Of a DNA stretch of 64,000 nucleotides, positions 1 through 7,778 are shown piece by piece (the first letter of the stretch is position 1; the number at the start of each line of letters is the position of its first letter). The position numbers and the translations under genes are program-made. The DNA lies in the NCBI RefSeq assembly GCF_002218045.2, contig NZ_AP018685.1, forward strand, positions 992,001-1,056,000, given 5' to 3'. The notes under the pieces are model-generated. The model saw nothing but the letters and a program-made list of their open reading frames with translations. It searched no databases and was not told the DNA's origin. The DNA is from Vibrio rumoiensis (GTDB taxonomy: Bacteria; Pseudomonadota; Gammaproteobacteria; Enterobacterales; Vibrionaceae).

Positions 1-2
1 TT

Positions 3-1007
3 GCTTTAAAAGGCGCTTCAGTACGTGTGCGTGGTAACTACTCACTGATCTCGCGTGAGAATGCATTGCTATCGAACAATATTTTGTTGATTGCGGCATT
101 AGTGGTTGTTCTGATTGGTACTTTATTACCTCTTGTGCATAAGCAAATTGGTATGGGTTCAGTGTCGATTGGAGCACCATTTTTTAATACGTTATTCACT
201 TGGTTGATTGTGCCATTTACCTTGATTTTAGGTATCGGCCCAATGGTTCGTTGGAAGCGTGATAATTTATCTGAAGTGAAAGTGCCGATGATGGTGTCAT
301 TGGTGATTTCAGCCGTTGGTGCAACAGCGATTGCATTAATTTCTTCAAAACAATTTATGCCACTTGCAACATTGGGCTGGTTCATGGCGATTTGGATCTT
401 TGCCATGCACGGCTTTGAGTTATACCAACGCGCAACGCATCGTCATCGTTTTATGCAAGGCTTAACCAAATTACAACGTAGCCACTGGGCAATGATGCTG
501 GGTCATATTGGTTTGGCTGTCACCATTATTGGTATCGCAATGGTGCAAAACTACAGTATCGAGCGTGATGTGCGATTAGCACCAGGCGATAAATTTGATA
601 TTCATGGTTACCAATTTGACTTTGCTGGTGTTCGTGATCACGACGGTCCGAATTACGACGGGTTTATAGCAGATTTTATCATTACTGAAGATGGTGATTT
701 TGTGAATGAACTGCATGCTGAAAAACGTTTTTACCATACAGCGCGTTCCATGATGACTGAAGCGGCCATTGATCGTGGTTTTACTCGTGATCTGTATGTC
801 GCGATGGGTGAACAGCTTGAAGGAAGCGACGCATGGGCTGTTCGTATTTATTACAAACCATTCATTCGTTGGATTTGGTTTGGCGCTATTTTGATGGCTA
901 TCGGTGGTATTTTAGCGATCAGTGATAAACGTTATCGCTTCCGTAAAAAAGTCGCGAATTCTCAATCATCATTAGACGAATCATCTGAAGCTCAAAAGGA
1001 GGCGTAA
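3..1007 (+). CDS. ccmF: Cytochrome c heme lyase subunit CcmF, C-terminal part (5' end outside window)
   Basis: C-terminal half of CcmF, the large inner-membrane subunit of the heme lyase that attaches heme to apocytochrome c in the periplasm. The frame is open from base 3, so the gene begins upstream of the window; the GTG at 27 is internal, not a start. The N-terminal part seen here carries the NYSLISREN stretch typical of CcmF, then several membrane segments, a periplasmic loop and a last membrane segment near the C-terminus. It ends 2 bases before ccmG and is followed by ccmH and ccmI, the usual ccm operon order, so co-transcription is inferred. A strong Shine-Dalgarno for ccmG (AGGAGG) lies in its last codons. 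Confidence 0.95.
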   Translation, partial: ALKGASVRVRGNYSLISRENALLSNNILLIAALVVVLIGTLLPLVHKQIGMGSVSIGAPFFNTLFTWLIVPFTLILGIGPMVRWKRDNLSEVKVPMMVSLVISAVGATAIALISSKQFMPLATLGWFMAIWIFAMHGFELYQRATHRHRFMQGLTKLQRSHWAMMLGHIGLAVTIIGIAMVQNYSIERDVRLAPGDKFDIHGYQFDFAGVRDHDGPNYDGFIADFIITEDGDFVNELHAEKRFYHTARSMMTEAAIDRGFTRDLYVAMGEQLEGSDAWAVRIYYKPFIRWIWFGAILMAIGGILAISDKRYRFRKKVANSQSSLDESSEAQKEA

Positions 1008-1009
1008 TT

Positions 1010-1594
1010 ATGAACCGTAAGATTTTATTTGCGCCTTTGGCCTTATTTGCCATCTTGGTGGTGGTATTTGCCACTCAGTTAACTCGTAATGCCGATGGAG
1101 ATGATCCGACTAAACTGGAATCTGTTTTAGTGGGTAAGCCAGTACCTGATTTTGAGTTACAAGATTTATATCAACAAGATAAAACCTATGATCAGAGTTT
1201 GTTTAAAGGTCAACCTTTGCTACTTAACGTGTGGGCGACCTGGTGTCCTACTTGTTATGCCGAGCATCAATTCTTAAATAAATTGTCTGCTCAAGGCGTG
1301 AAAATTGTTGGGTTGAACTACAAAGATGATCGTGAGAAAGCCAAAAAGTGGCTGAAAGATTTAGGCGACCCATATCAAGTGGTACTGTTTGATGGCAGTG
1401 GCATGTTTGGTCTCGATCTTGGTGTCTACGGCGCCCCTGAAACTTTCTTGATCGATGCGGATGGCCACATTCAATATCGCCATGTGGGTGATGTGAATAT
1501 TGATAACTGGAATGAAACTTTACTGCCTTTATACAATAAGTTGAAAGGGCAAAAAACAGTATTGAAACCGATTCCAATGGAGCGTGCTCAATGA
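1010..1594 (+). CDS. ccmG: Thiol:disulfide interchange protein CcmG/DsbE
   Basis: Membrane-anchored periplasmic thioredoxin-like protein of 194 residues that keeps apocytochrome c cysteines (or CcmH) reduced for heme attachment. An N-terminal hydrophobic segment (about residues 5-22) acts as uncleaved anchor. The active site is WCPTC, inside WATWCPTC, and the cis-proline region is visible as YGAPETFLID. The start has an AGGAGG ribosome site about 7 bases upstream. The stop overlaps the ccmH start (ATGA), which indicates translational coupling within the ccm operon. Confidence 0.95.
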   Translation: MNRKILFAPLALFAILVVVFATQLTRNADGDDPTKLESVLVGKPVPDFELQDLYQQDKTYDQSLFKGQPLLLNVWATWCPTCYAEHQFLNKLSAQGVKIVGLNYKDDREKAKKWLKDLGDPYQVVLFDGSGMFGLDLGVYGAPETFLIDADGHIQYRHVGDVNIDNWNETLLPLYNKLKGQKTVLKPIPMERAQ

Positions 1595-2088
1595 TGAAAA
1601 AATCTTCACTATTGATACTGCTGTGCATGTTATTTACGGTGCCAGCGATGTCGGCAATTGAGGTCTTCGATTTTGATACGCCCGCACAAGAAGCACAATT
1701 TCAGGAATTGAGTCATACCTTGCGCTGCCCGAAATGTCAGAATAATTCTATTTCTGACTCGAACGCAGAGTTGGCAAAAGATTTACGTTTGAAAGTCTAC
1801 CAAATGACTAAGCAAGGTAAATCTAAACAAGAAATTGTCGATTATATGGTGGCTCGTTACGGTAATTTTGTGACTTATAATCCGCCGTTAACACCGTCTA
1901 CAGCCGTGTTGTGGCTCGCGCCTCTTGGTATTGTTTTGTTTGGTTTTGGTTTCATTGTTTTACGAAGTCGTCGTAAATCATCAACCAAGCAAACGGATGG
2001 TTCTCAGCAGTGGGATGAAGAACAAGAGCAACGTCTAAAAGCTTTGCTAGATGATACTGACTCAAATGATAAAAAGGGTAATGATTGA
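1591..2088 (+). CDS. ccmH: Cytochrome c maturation protein CcmH (CcmL/NrfF-type domain)
   Basis: Thioredox-active CcmH of 165 residues. It has a signal peptide (about residues 1-21), the redox motif LRCPKCQN in the periplasmic helical domain, and one membrane segment (WLAPLGIVLFGFGFIVL, about residues 109-127) followed by a charged cytoplasmic tail. Family knowledge: it handles apocytochrome thiols together with CcmG and CcmF. The length shows it is the short type, with the CcmI function on a separate gene, unlike the fused E. coli CcmH. It overlaps ccmG by 4 bases and ccmI by 1 base. Confidence 0.94.
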   Translation: MMKKSSLLILLCMLFTVPAMSAIEVFDFDTPAQEAQFQELSHTLRCPKCQNNSISDSNAELAKDLRLKVYQMTKQGKSKQEIVDYMVARYGNFVTYNPPLTPSTAVLWLAPLGIVLFGFGFIVLRSRRKSSTKQTDGSQQWDEEQEQRLKALLDDTDSNDKKGND

Positions 2089-3323
2089 TGATAGCATTTT
2101 GGATTGGAACGGTTGTCTTACTTGCCGCGTCTTGCATATTCATTGTTTATCCGCTGTTAAAACCAAACAAGTTGGATGAAGCGGCAATGCGCGATGATCT
2201 GAATAAGGCTTTTTATAAAGATCGTCTTGCTGAATTGGAATCAGAAGATCAAGCGGGTATTGTTGGTAATAAAGATGATCTAGTGACGGACTTAAAACAA
2301 TCGCTACTGGATGATATTCCGGTTGCTCAAGTCGATACTGATACCAGTATTGTCAGCATGAAATGGTTGGCATTATCACTTATCATTTTTATGATTGCTG
2401 TGTCTTACGGTGTATATGCCTTGTTTGGTGCACAAGCTAAAGTTGCTCATTGGAAACAAGTCGAAAATAACCTACCAGTTTTATCGCAAAAGTTGATGAA
2501 CCCAAAAGGGGTTGAGTTAACCGATCAAGAGATGGCCGATTTAACCCTAGCCCTTCGCTCTCGTTTGCAATATAACACTGATGATGCGACAGGTTGGATA
2601 TTGCTTGGCCGTATTGGTTTAGCGAATCGCGATATTGAAACTGCTATTGGTGCGTTGACGAAAGCCGATAAATTGATGCCAGATAACCGCGATGTGCAAC
2701 TTAGTTTAGCGCAAGCGTTGATGTTTTCATCAGATCAAGCGGATTTGCAAAAAGCCGATTCTATTTTGGCGGACTTGTTAAAGCAGCCAAATGTTGATTT
2801 GCGTGTGTATTCTTTACTGGCATTTAGTGCTTATGAAAGTGGTGATTACGCCAAAGCGATCGACTATTGGAAAGATCTACAAGCTAAAATCGGTAAAGAT
2901 GATGCTCGTTACGATATGCTTTCTCGTAGTATCAAGACTGCTCAGCGAGAACTTGATGGATTGCAACATCCTCAAAAAGTGGTGCATCAAGGTACACCGG
3001 TTAAAGTGACAATTTCTTTATCACCAGAAGTGAAGTTACCAGAGTCAGGTGTTTTGATTGTCTCAATTCATACTGCTGATGGTGCGCCAATGCCTGTTGC
3101 CGCTGCTCGATATCCATTGTCTCAATTCCCGATTACTGTGGTATTAGATGACCGCAATAGCATGATTGAAAGCCGCAAGCTGTCTAGCTTGTCCGATATT
3201 ATTGTGAGAGCGCGTATTGATAGTGACGGTAATGTCGCAACTCGTGAAGGCGATTGGCATGGTGAAAGCTTGCCAATTCATCTTGGTGATGATGTGATTG
3301 TTTCAATTGATAAGAAATATTGA
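2088..3323 (+). CDS. ccmI: Cytochrome c maturation chaperone CcmI (TPR protein)
   Basis: Apocytochrome c chaperone that delivers substrates to the CcmF/H heme lyase. Two membrane segments are visible (about residues 2-24 and 94-116) with a cytoplasmic loop rich in charged residues between them, then a TPR-like helical region (about 160-270) and a C-terminal periplasmic domain (about 295-411) of the CcmI type. An ATG at 2088 overlapping the ccmH stop (TGATG) is preferred to the in-frame TTG at 2085; a GGG ribosome site lies 9 bases upstream. It is the last gene of the operon and is followed by hairpins at 3338-3363 and 3377-3415. Confidence 0.92.
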   Translation: MIAFWIGTVVLLAASCIFIVYPLLKPNKLDEAAMRDDLNKAFYKDRLAELESEDQAGIVGNKDDLVTDLKQSLLDDIPVAQVDTDTSIVSMKWLALSLIIFMIAVSYGVYALFGAQAKVAHWKQVENNLPVLSQKLMNPKGVELTDQEMADLTLALRSRLQYNTDDATGWILLGRIGLANRDIETAIGALTKADKLMPDNRDVQLSLAQALMFSSDQADLQKADSILADLLKQPNVDLRVYSLLAFSAYESGDYAKAIDYWKDLQAKIGKDDARYDMLSRSIKTAQRELDGLQHPQKVVHQGTPVKVTISLSPEVKLPESGVLIVSIHTADGAPMPVAAARYPLSQFPITVVLDDRNSMIESRKLSSLSDIIVRARIDSDGNVATREGDWHGESLPIHLGDDVIVSIDKKY

Positions 3324-3337
3324 TATTTAACATCATG

Positions 3338-3363
3338 ATGCAATACAATTAACAGTATTGCAT
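3338..3363 (+). repeat. Perfect 9-bp inverted repeat after ccmI
   Basis: ATGCAATAC (3338-3346) and GTATTGCAT (3355-3363) pair perfectly with an 8-base loop. There is no T-run directly after it, so by itself it is not a clear terminator. It sits just ahead of the real terminator hairpin and may stabilise the ccm mRNA 3' end; that role is inference. Confidence 0.5.
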
Positions 3364-3376
3364 ATTCCGATTATAG

Positions 3377-3415
3377 AAAAGCAATGTATTGATTTACGTT
3401 GCTTTTTTTGTTTTT
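3377..3415 (+). terminator. Rho-independent terminator of the ccm operon
   Basis: AAAAGCAATG (3377-3386) pairs with CGTTGCTTTT (3397-3406) with one G-T pair, followed by a long T-rich run up to 3415. It ends the ccm operon and argues that mlaA starts downstream of it, at 3441. Confidence 0.8.
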
Positions 3416-3440
3416 AAAACCTTTTACAGGATGTGGTTGT

Positions 3441-4256
3441 TTGAGTGAAATAAAAAGTAAACATTCATTTTCGCTTGTGTTTCTATCATCGACATTACTG
3501 TTGGGATGTAGCTCTGCGCCTGATGATCAGGTTTTAACACCTCAAGCTCAAACGACTTCATTAACTCAATCCTCATCGATAGGTGCTTCATCAGCAGAGA
3601 ATTCTGATGATTTCTTTGAGGGTTTTAACCGAGTGATGTGGGACTTTAACTATGATGTTTTAGACCCTTATATGGTTAGACCTTTATCCATTGGTTATAT
3701 GGAATGGACACCGTGGCCTATTCGTTCTGGTTTAAATAACTTTTTAAATAATTTGGATGAACCGGCTAATGCCGTCAATAACCTATTGATGGGAAATGGT
3801 TCTCAAGCAGTAGAAAATATCAGCCGCTTTTGGATAAATACTACCATCGGATTGCTCGGTTTAATTGATGTGGCCTCCGCTGCCAATATATCCAGTACCA
3901 GTCGGGAGTTCGGTGATGTCGTTGGTTATTATGGAGTAGGTAATGGCGCGTACCTGATGTTGCCTGCCTATGGTCCGGTTACTGTACGTGATGCGGCAGA
4001 TACAGTGGACGGTCTATATATTCCTCTGAACTGGCTAACTTTTTGGCAGAAAGCCGGTAAATGGGCATTTCAGGGTTTAGAGTCGCGTTATGAATTGATT
4101 GGCCAAGAAGGGCAGTTGCGTCATTCTCCAGATCCATACCAATTGAGTAAAAGTATTTATCTACAGCACCAAGACTTTAAAGCGCAAATCAGTAAAGAAC
4201 CTGAACAAGCGTTGGATGAAGATTTGTTAGAAGAATATCTTGGCCATGATTATTAG
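3441..4256 (+). CDS. mlaA: Outer-membrane lipid asymmetry lipoprotein MlaA (VacJ)
   Basis: Outer-membrane lipoprotein that removes mislocalised phospholipids from the outer leaflet and passes them to the Mla system. A lipoprotein signal peptide ends in the lipobox LLLGC, and the family motif EGFNRVMWDFNYDVLDPY, the P-x-x-x-Y and GYYGVGNGAYLMLPAYGP stretches are present. A TTG start at 3441 is chosen because AGGA lies 9 bases upstream and the resulting leader is a normal lipoprotein signal; the longer frame reaching back to 3399 would begin inside the ccm terminator. The protein is 271 residues. The gene stands alone between two terminators. Confidence 0.92.
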   Translation: MSEIKSKHSFSLVFLSSTLLLGCSSAPDDQVLTPQAQTTSLTQSSSIGASSAENSDDFFEGFNRVMWDFNYDVLDPYMVRPLSIGYMEWTPWPIRSGLNNFLNNLDEPANAVNNLLMGNGSQAVENISRFWINTTIGLLGLIDVASAANISSTSREFGDVVGYYGVGNGAYLMLPAYGPVTVRDAADTVDGLYIPLNWLTFWQKAGKWAFQGLESRYELIGQEGQLRHSPDPYQLSKSIYLQHQDFKAQISKEPEQALDEDLLEEYLGHDY

Positions 4257-4272
4257 TGGTTAATACACATAA

Positions 4273-4308
4273 AAAAGCCTTGCTACACTGAGAGTGGCAA
4301 GGCTTTAT
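4273..4308. terminator. Bidirectional terminator between mlaA and fadL
   Basis: AAAGCCTTGC (4274-4283) pairs perfectly with GCAAGGCTTT (4297-4306). A-run on one side and T-bases on the other let it serve both converging genes, better for the minus-strand fadL, whose transcript meets the A-run as U-residues. Confidence 0.8.
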
Positions 4309-4323
4309 AGTCAGCTTCGAATT

Positions 4324-5655
4324 TTAGAACGTTTTACTGTACTGAATACCAGTGATAATTGCATCAGTGTGCGTAGTGGCGTCAATACTAGAAATGCCTG
4401 GATGTTCTTCATGAGCATCCACATCGACACCTAATAAGTAAGTAAAGCCAAAGTCGATGGTTGAGTCTTTGCTTGGCGCGTAAGAGAAACCTGCCGACAA
4501 CCAATTACGGTTTGAATCTGGCACTGCGATGGTGGTCACGGCATCTTGTGCACCTTGGTCAAACATATAACCAGCGCGTAGTGTCCATTTATCATTTAAG
4601 TAGTAAGTCCCACCAATCGCATAGCTCCAAGTATCTTTCCACTCAAATTTTTGTAGTGAGATATCTGGTCCAGCCGTCGCTAATTCATCAAACTTGCTCC
4701 AGTCTGTCCATTGAACGGTGTAGCTGATGGCAAATTTGGTACCTTCGAAACGGTTGTAACCCGATATCTGGGCAAAATCCGGTAAAGGCACTACGATTTC
4801 ATCAGCAAGCGTGATACCGCCAGGGCCATCGATTTTACCTTTAGCGTGAATTTCAGGGCTAGCGTGGTAAGAAATACCCCAACGGTTATTGTCGTTTAAC
4901 TCATAAGTGGTGCCGATGTTCCAGCCAAGGCCAGCGCCAGTTGCATCGACGTCAACAGCGTTGATTGTTCCTTTAGCACTCAGTGGAATAGAACAATCTC
5001 GTCCAGAGCTACCAGTAATAGCATTGCATGCTTTATTAAAGAGAGGTCCAGCATTATCTGGACGGAAGTTAGTATTTGCATCTACATTTAAACTACGCTT
5101 AAACTCACCATGACCATAAATAATGTCTAATCCTGCACCAAAACTCCATTGATCATTGACGCGGTAAGAAGCAGCTAATGCTAATTCAGCACTGATAATA
5201 CTAGACGTGCCGCCATATTCTCCCGGAAAAGAAGAATCAAATTCCGATGCGGTACCAAAGTTAGAATATAAACCTGCACCCACTGCCCATTGATCATCAA
5301 TTGGGACAATCAAAAACATATTTGGCGCGACAGCAAGGTTACCTGCATCATCATAGCTAACAGGACCTGAGTTACCGTTTATTGAGCTTTGATAGTTACC
5401 ATCACTCACTGATATTTTGGGTTTAATGGCGGTTGCACCCATGGTAAAAGACGTTTTATTAAACAAGGCCATGGCGGCGGGGTTAATCGCCATAACGGAA
5501 GCATTATCCGCAATGATGCCATCACCTGCGTATGCACGTCCCACACCTGTTGCAGATTGAGCGGCAATTTGAAAGCCTGCAGCAAAAACAGATGGCGATG
5601 CGATTACTAAGGCGCTTGCAAGAGTGGATGTGGTGAACACATTCAACTTTTTCAT
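4324..5655 (-). CDS. fadL: Outer-membrane long-chain fatty acid transporter FadL
   Basis: FadL-family 14-strand barrel of 443 residues that takes up long-chain fatty acids across the outer membrane. A cleaved signal peptide ends at VFAAG, followed directly by the FadL plug sequence (GFQIAAQSATGVGRAYAG, then NPAAMALF). The C-terminus ends in KTF, the usual terminal phenylalanine of outer-membrane barrels. It lies beside an ECF sigma/anti-sigma pair and the fadIJ operon. A FadR-like sequence lies at 5758-5774, about 100 bases upstream. Vibrios can carry more than one fadL paralogue; this is the one linked to fadIJ. Confidence 0.93.
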   Translation of the reverse strand: MKKLNVFTTSTLASALVIASPSVFAAGFQIAAQSATGVGRAYAGDGIIADNASVMAINPAAMALFNKTSFTMGATAIKPKISVSDGNYQSSINGNSGPVSYDDAGNLAVAPNMFLIVPIDDQWAVGAGLYSNFGTASEFDSSFPGEYGGTSSIISAELALAASYRVNDQWSFGAGLDIIYGHGEFKRSLNVDANTNFRPDNAGPLFNKACNAITGSSGRDCSIPLSAKGTINAVDVDATGAGLGWNIGTTYELNDNNRWGISYHASPEIHAKGKIDGPGGITLADEIVVPLPDFAQISGYNRFEGTKFAISYTVQWTDWSKFDELATAGPDISLQKFEWKDTWSYAIGGTYYLNDKWTLRAGYMFDQGAQDAVTTIAVPDSNRNWLSAGFSYAPSKDSTIDFGFTYLLGVDVDAHEEHPGISSIDATTHTDAIITGIQYSKTF

Positions 5656-6046
5656 TGGATAATACCTACTTTATTGTTTGTTTTTATTTTCAGTGTTGCG
5701 TTTGAAAATAGGGTGGTACTTGTAAAGGAGGCGCATTATGGTCGTTAGATACGTTTTAACATATCCGACCATTAAGAAAAGTTCTGTGAAAGTGGTGCTA
5801 ATTGCGTTTAAAAGTTATTATCTTGATGACTTTTGTTGTTAAAAGTTTGTTTTGCTTTGACTGGTTAATTTGTACTACCGTCGGTAACCATTGGTCAGGT
5901 GAATGTTTTGTTTGGGAGGAGATTTTTGTTAACTGGTTGATTCCTATTGTCTTGAGATTGTTTTGAATTGAGCCGCCATCACTGACCTATTACTCAGGTG
6001 GATTTATGGTGGCTCAGTTATCAATGATAAATGGTGAGGCCGATCT
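5656..6046. other. fadL upstream region, no gene seen
   Basis: 391 bases between the fadL start and the end of the anti-sigma gene, both on the minus strand. It holds the candidate FadR site at 5758-5774 and an 11-bp inverted repeat, TGAGCCGCCAT (5969-5979) with ATGGTGGCTCA (6006-6016), that has one G-T pair. The repeat has no T-run on either strand, so it is not called as a terminator. No open frame here looks coding. Confidence 0.5.
5758..5774 (-). promoter_or_regulatory. Candidate FadR operator upstream of fadL
   Basis: Read on the minus strand the site is TAATGGTCGGATATGTT, which matches 13 of 17 positions of the E. coli-type FadR operator (AACTGGTCNGACCNGTT); the left half TGGTCGGA is intact and the right half is degenerate. 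It is about 100 bases upstream of the fadL start. FadR represses fadL in other gammaproteobacteria. This is pattern matching by eye. Confidence 0.45.
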
Positions 6047-6766
6047 TTAATGATTAGATTTAAACATTGGTGCGATCTTTTGCGATAAAGCGGCGATATC
6101 TTCACCTTTTTCACCCACTAGTACTAGGCTACCTTGAGGAAGCGGGGTGATTTCACCTTGCATACCTCCTTGGTTAAATTGGCTACTTTCTTTTGCTTCA
6201 ATATTTGAAATAAAAGCCGTCACTCGACCTTTTTGTCCTCGGAAGACCATATGTAAAGCATGATGATCATGACTGAATCCGCAATGATTTAAATAATAAA
6301 TATGGTAAGGAAACTCGCCATCAAGGCTATAAGAACAAACATTTAACTTCGCACGAATTTCTTGTTCATTATTGCCTTCATTAACACCATCAATAAAAGG
6401 TTCTTCTTCTATAATATGATGCATCGCCATTTGATCTAGACTCGCATGTGCAGGCTGAATAATGATACTGCCCCAATTAATCTGTCCAATCAGTAAACCA
6501 AATGTAAATATAACGGATGCAGCTAGGGCAAAAGCTCGACGAGAAAAGTGTATTTGAGGCTTATGAGGCGTTTGTTTAAAGATTATTTTATCCGCTAGAT
6601 CGTCAGGTACTTCAACTCTAAAGGCTTGTTCAATTTTTTTATCGAGCTCTTGAAGGCTTTCAGCATATTTTTTATTTTGATGATTGGTATGAAGTTCCTT
6701 CAAAATATCATCACTTTTATCATTTGGATCAGAGAGTAAGCGACGTCTAAGTTCTAAATCATCCAT
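6047..6766 (-). CDS. Probable anti-sigma factor (DUF3379 family), membrane-anchored
   Basis: Protein of 239 residues with a charged N-terminal cytoplasmic part (about 1-75), one membrane segment (about 78-97) and a periplasmic C-terminal domain rich in His. It resembles the DUF3379 family of vibrios, which sits next to an ECF sigma gene. The start overlaps the end of the sigma gene by 8 bases, so the two are translated together. Position, topology and coupling fit an anti-sigma factor holding the ECF factor at the membrane; this role is inferred, since no classical ZAS zinc motif is seen. What signal it senses is unknown. Confidence 0.7.
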   Translation of the reverse strand: MDDLELRRRLLSDPNDKSDDILKELHTNHQNKKYAESLQELDKKIEQAFRVEVPDDLADKIIFKQTPHKPQIHFSRRAFALAASVIFTFGLLIGQINWGSIIIQPAHASLDQMAMHHIIEEEPFIDGVNEGNNEQEIRAKLNVCSYSLDGEFPYHIYYLNHCGFSHDHHALHMVFRGQKGRVTAFISNIEAKESSQFNQGGMQGEITPLPQGSLVLVGEKGEDIAALSQKIAPMFKSNH

Positions 6767-7322
6767 GTATGGCCCCCTGAGATGGTGAGGATGAATCGAG
6801 TTGCTCTTTTATTTGATTACGAGCTCGGAATAATCGAGTCATCACCGTATTTTTATTCAAATCGAGAATTTGACTGATTTCATCACCAGTAAATCCCCCA
6901 ATGACTTGTAAGAAGAGCGGTTCACGGTATTCGATATCTAATTTCATGATTTGTTGCTGCAACCACTTTTGTTGATGGTGTTCATTATCATAGGTTTTTC
7001 CACTATTTCCAGGTTCATCAATATCAACAAGATCAAATTGCTTGCGTTCAAATCGTCGAGCATTTTCACGACGTAAAATGGTGATGAGCCACGGTTTTGC
7101 CGCTTTTTCATCTTTTAAGCTGTCGATGGCCTTCCAAGCGCGCAAGCAAGTTTCTTGCACCAAATCTTCGGCAATATGCTGATCTTTACATAACCAGTAA
7201 GCATAGCGATAGAGATCGCGATGATACGCCCTCACAAGGGATTCATAACGTTTTTGTCTGTCCATTTCGTTATAGACCGTATCAGAGGATTTTTTCTTTC
7301 CAAATAATGTAGAAACCGCCAT
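6759..7322 (-). CDS. ECF-type RNA polymerase sigma factor
   Basis: Sigma-70 family factor of the extracytoplasmic-function type, 187 residues. Region 2 is visible as LVRAYHRDLYRYAYWLC...AEDLVQETCLRAW, and region 4 as YREPLFLQVIGGFTGDEISQILDLNKNTVMTRLFRARNQ split around its helix-turn-helix. The ATG at 7322 is preferred because GAGGGA lies 7 bases upstream; an internal Met at 7265 would give a shorter form that starts MDRQKRYESLV, closer to typical family starts. It forms an operon with the DUF3379 gene and lies between fadL and fadI; a role in lipid or envelope response is possible but not shown. Confidence 0.88.
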   Translation of the reverse strand: MAVSTLFGKKKSSDTVYNEMDRQKRYESLVRAYHRDLYRYAYWLCKDQHIAEDLVQETCLRAWKAIDSLKDEKAAKPWLITILRRENARRFERKQFDLVDIDEPGNSGKTYDNEHHQQKWLQQQIMKLDIEYREPLFLQVIGGFTGDEISQILDLNKNTVMTRLFRARNQIKEQLDSSSPSQGAIHG

Positions 7323-7690
7323 GTTTATCCCTCATGGTTCTCATTTTTATTTTTTGACTTAACCTTCATGCAGTAAACAAAGTGATAAGTTATATTATCA
7401 ATTCAATTGCTTGAATAAGTTAGTTGCCAGTTTTATTTCGTTATCGCACATACTATCTCGCGTAGGGACTGGCTTTTTTCTTATCGACTGAGTGAAGTAG
7501 TAAAGTCACTTTTATAGTGTGGTTATTAAAGAGGAAAATGAAGAGCTAAGTGACAAAACTGTTAACCAAATGTTTGAGTTCTCATTTTTGAGAATGATGC
7601 GATAAATATAGACTAAGCTGCTTAGGTCACAAGTTTTCATTTACATAAAGAGAAAGACTAGCGGTTTGGTTTTAAGTTCAAATTGCTTTG

Positions 7691-7698
7691 TATACAAT
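7691..7698 (+). promoter_or_regulatory. Possible -10 element of the fadIJ promoter
   Basis: TATACAAT lies directly against the FadR-like operator, the arrangement expected for repression by blocking RNA polymerase. No good -35 box is seen at 17 bases spacing, so this is tentative. Confidence 0.35.
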
Positions 7699-7715
7699 TA
7701 GAGGTCAGACCTCTT
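7699..7715 (+). promoter_or_regulatory. Candidate FadR operator upstream of fadIJ
   Basis: TAGAGGTCAGACCTCTT contains the 15-bp near-perfect palindrome AGAGGTCAGACCTCT and the FadR core GGTCNGACC. It lies 64 bases ahead of the fadI start. FadR represses fadIJ in E. coli, and release by acyl-CoA allows beta-oxidation; the same logic is inferred here. Confidence 0.65.
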
Positions 7716-7778
7716 TGATTTTTCTCACTGTTATGTGTCTATCACAGTGATGGTATTTATATAAATAAAGGAAAGAAT

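Larger units (their letters stand above)
7323..7778. other. Divergent promoter region between the ECF sigma gene and fadI
   Basis: 456 bases without a supported gene. It contains an 18-bp palindrome TGATAA-N6-TTATCA (7383-7400) about 60 bases upstream of the sigma start, and the FadR-like site 7699-7715 upstream of fadI. A weak hairpin with a 36-base loop followed by six T residues (7426-7479) is also visible. Confidence 0.5.

Noticed and set aside
3399..3440. Longer start of mlaA
   Set aside because: It begins inside the ccm terminator stem; TTG 3441 has a ribosome site and gives a normal lipoprotein signal.
5969..6016. Inverted repeat as terminator of the sigma/anti-sigma operon
   Set aside because: Good 11-bp stem but long 26-base loop and no T-run on either strand.
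7426..7479. Possible small RNA terminator (GCCAGT...ACTGGC then six T)
   Set aside because: Only a 6-bp stem with a 36-base loop; no promoter seen. Not enough for a call.
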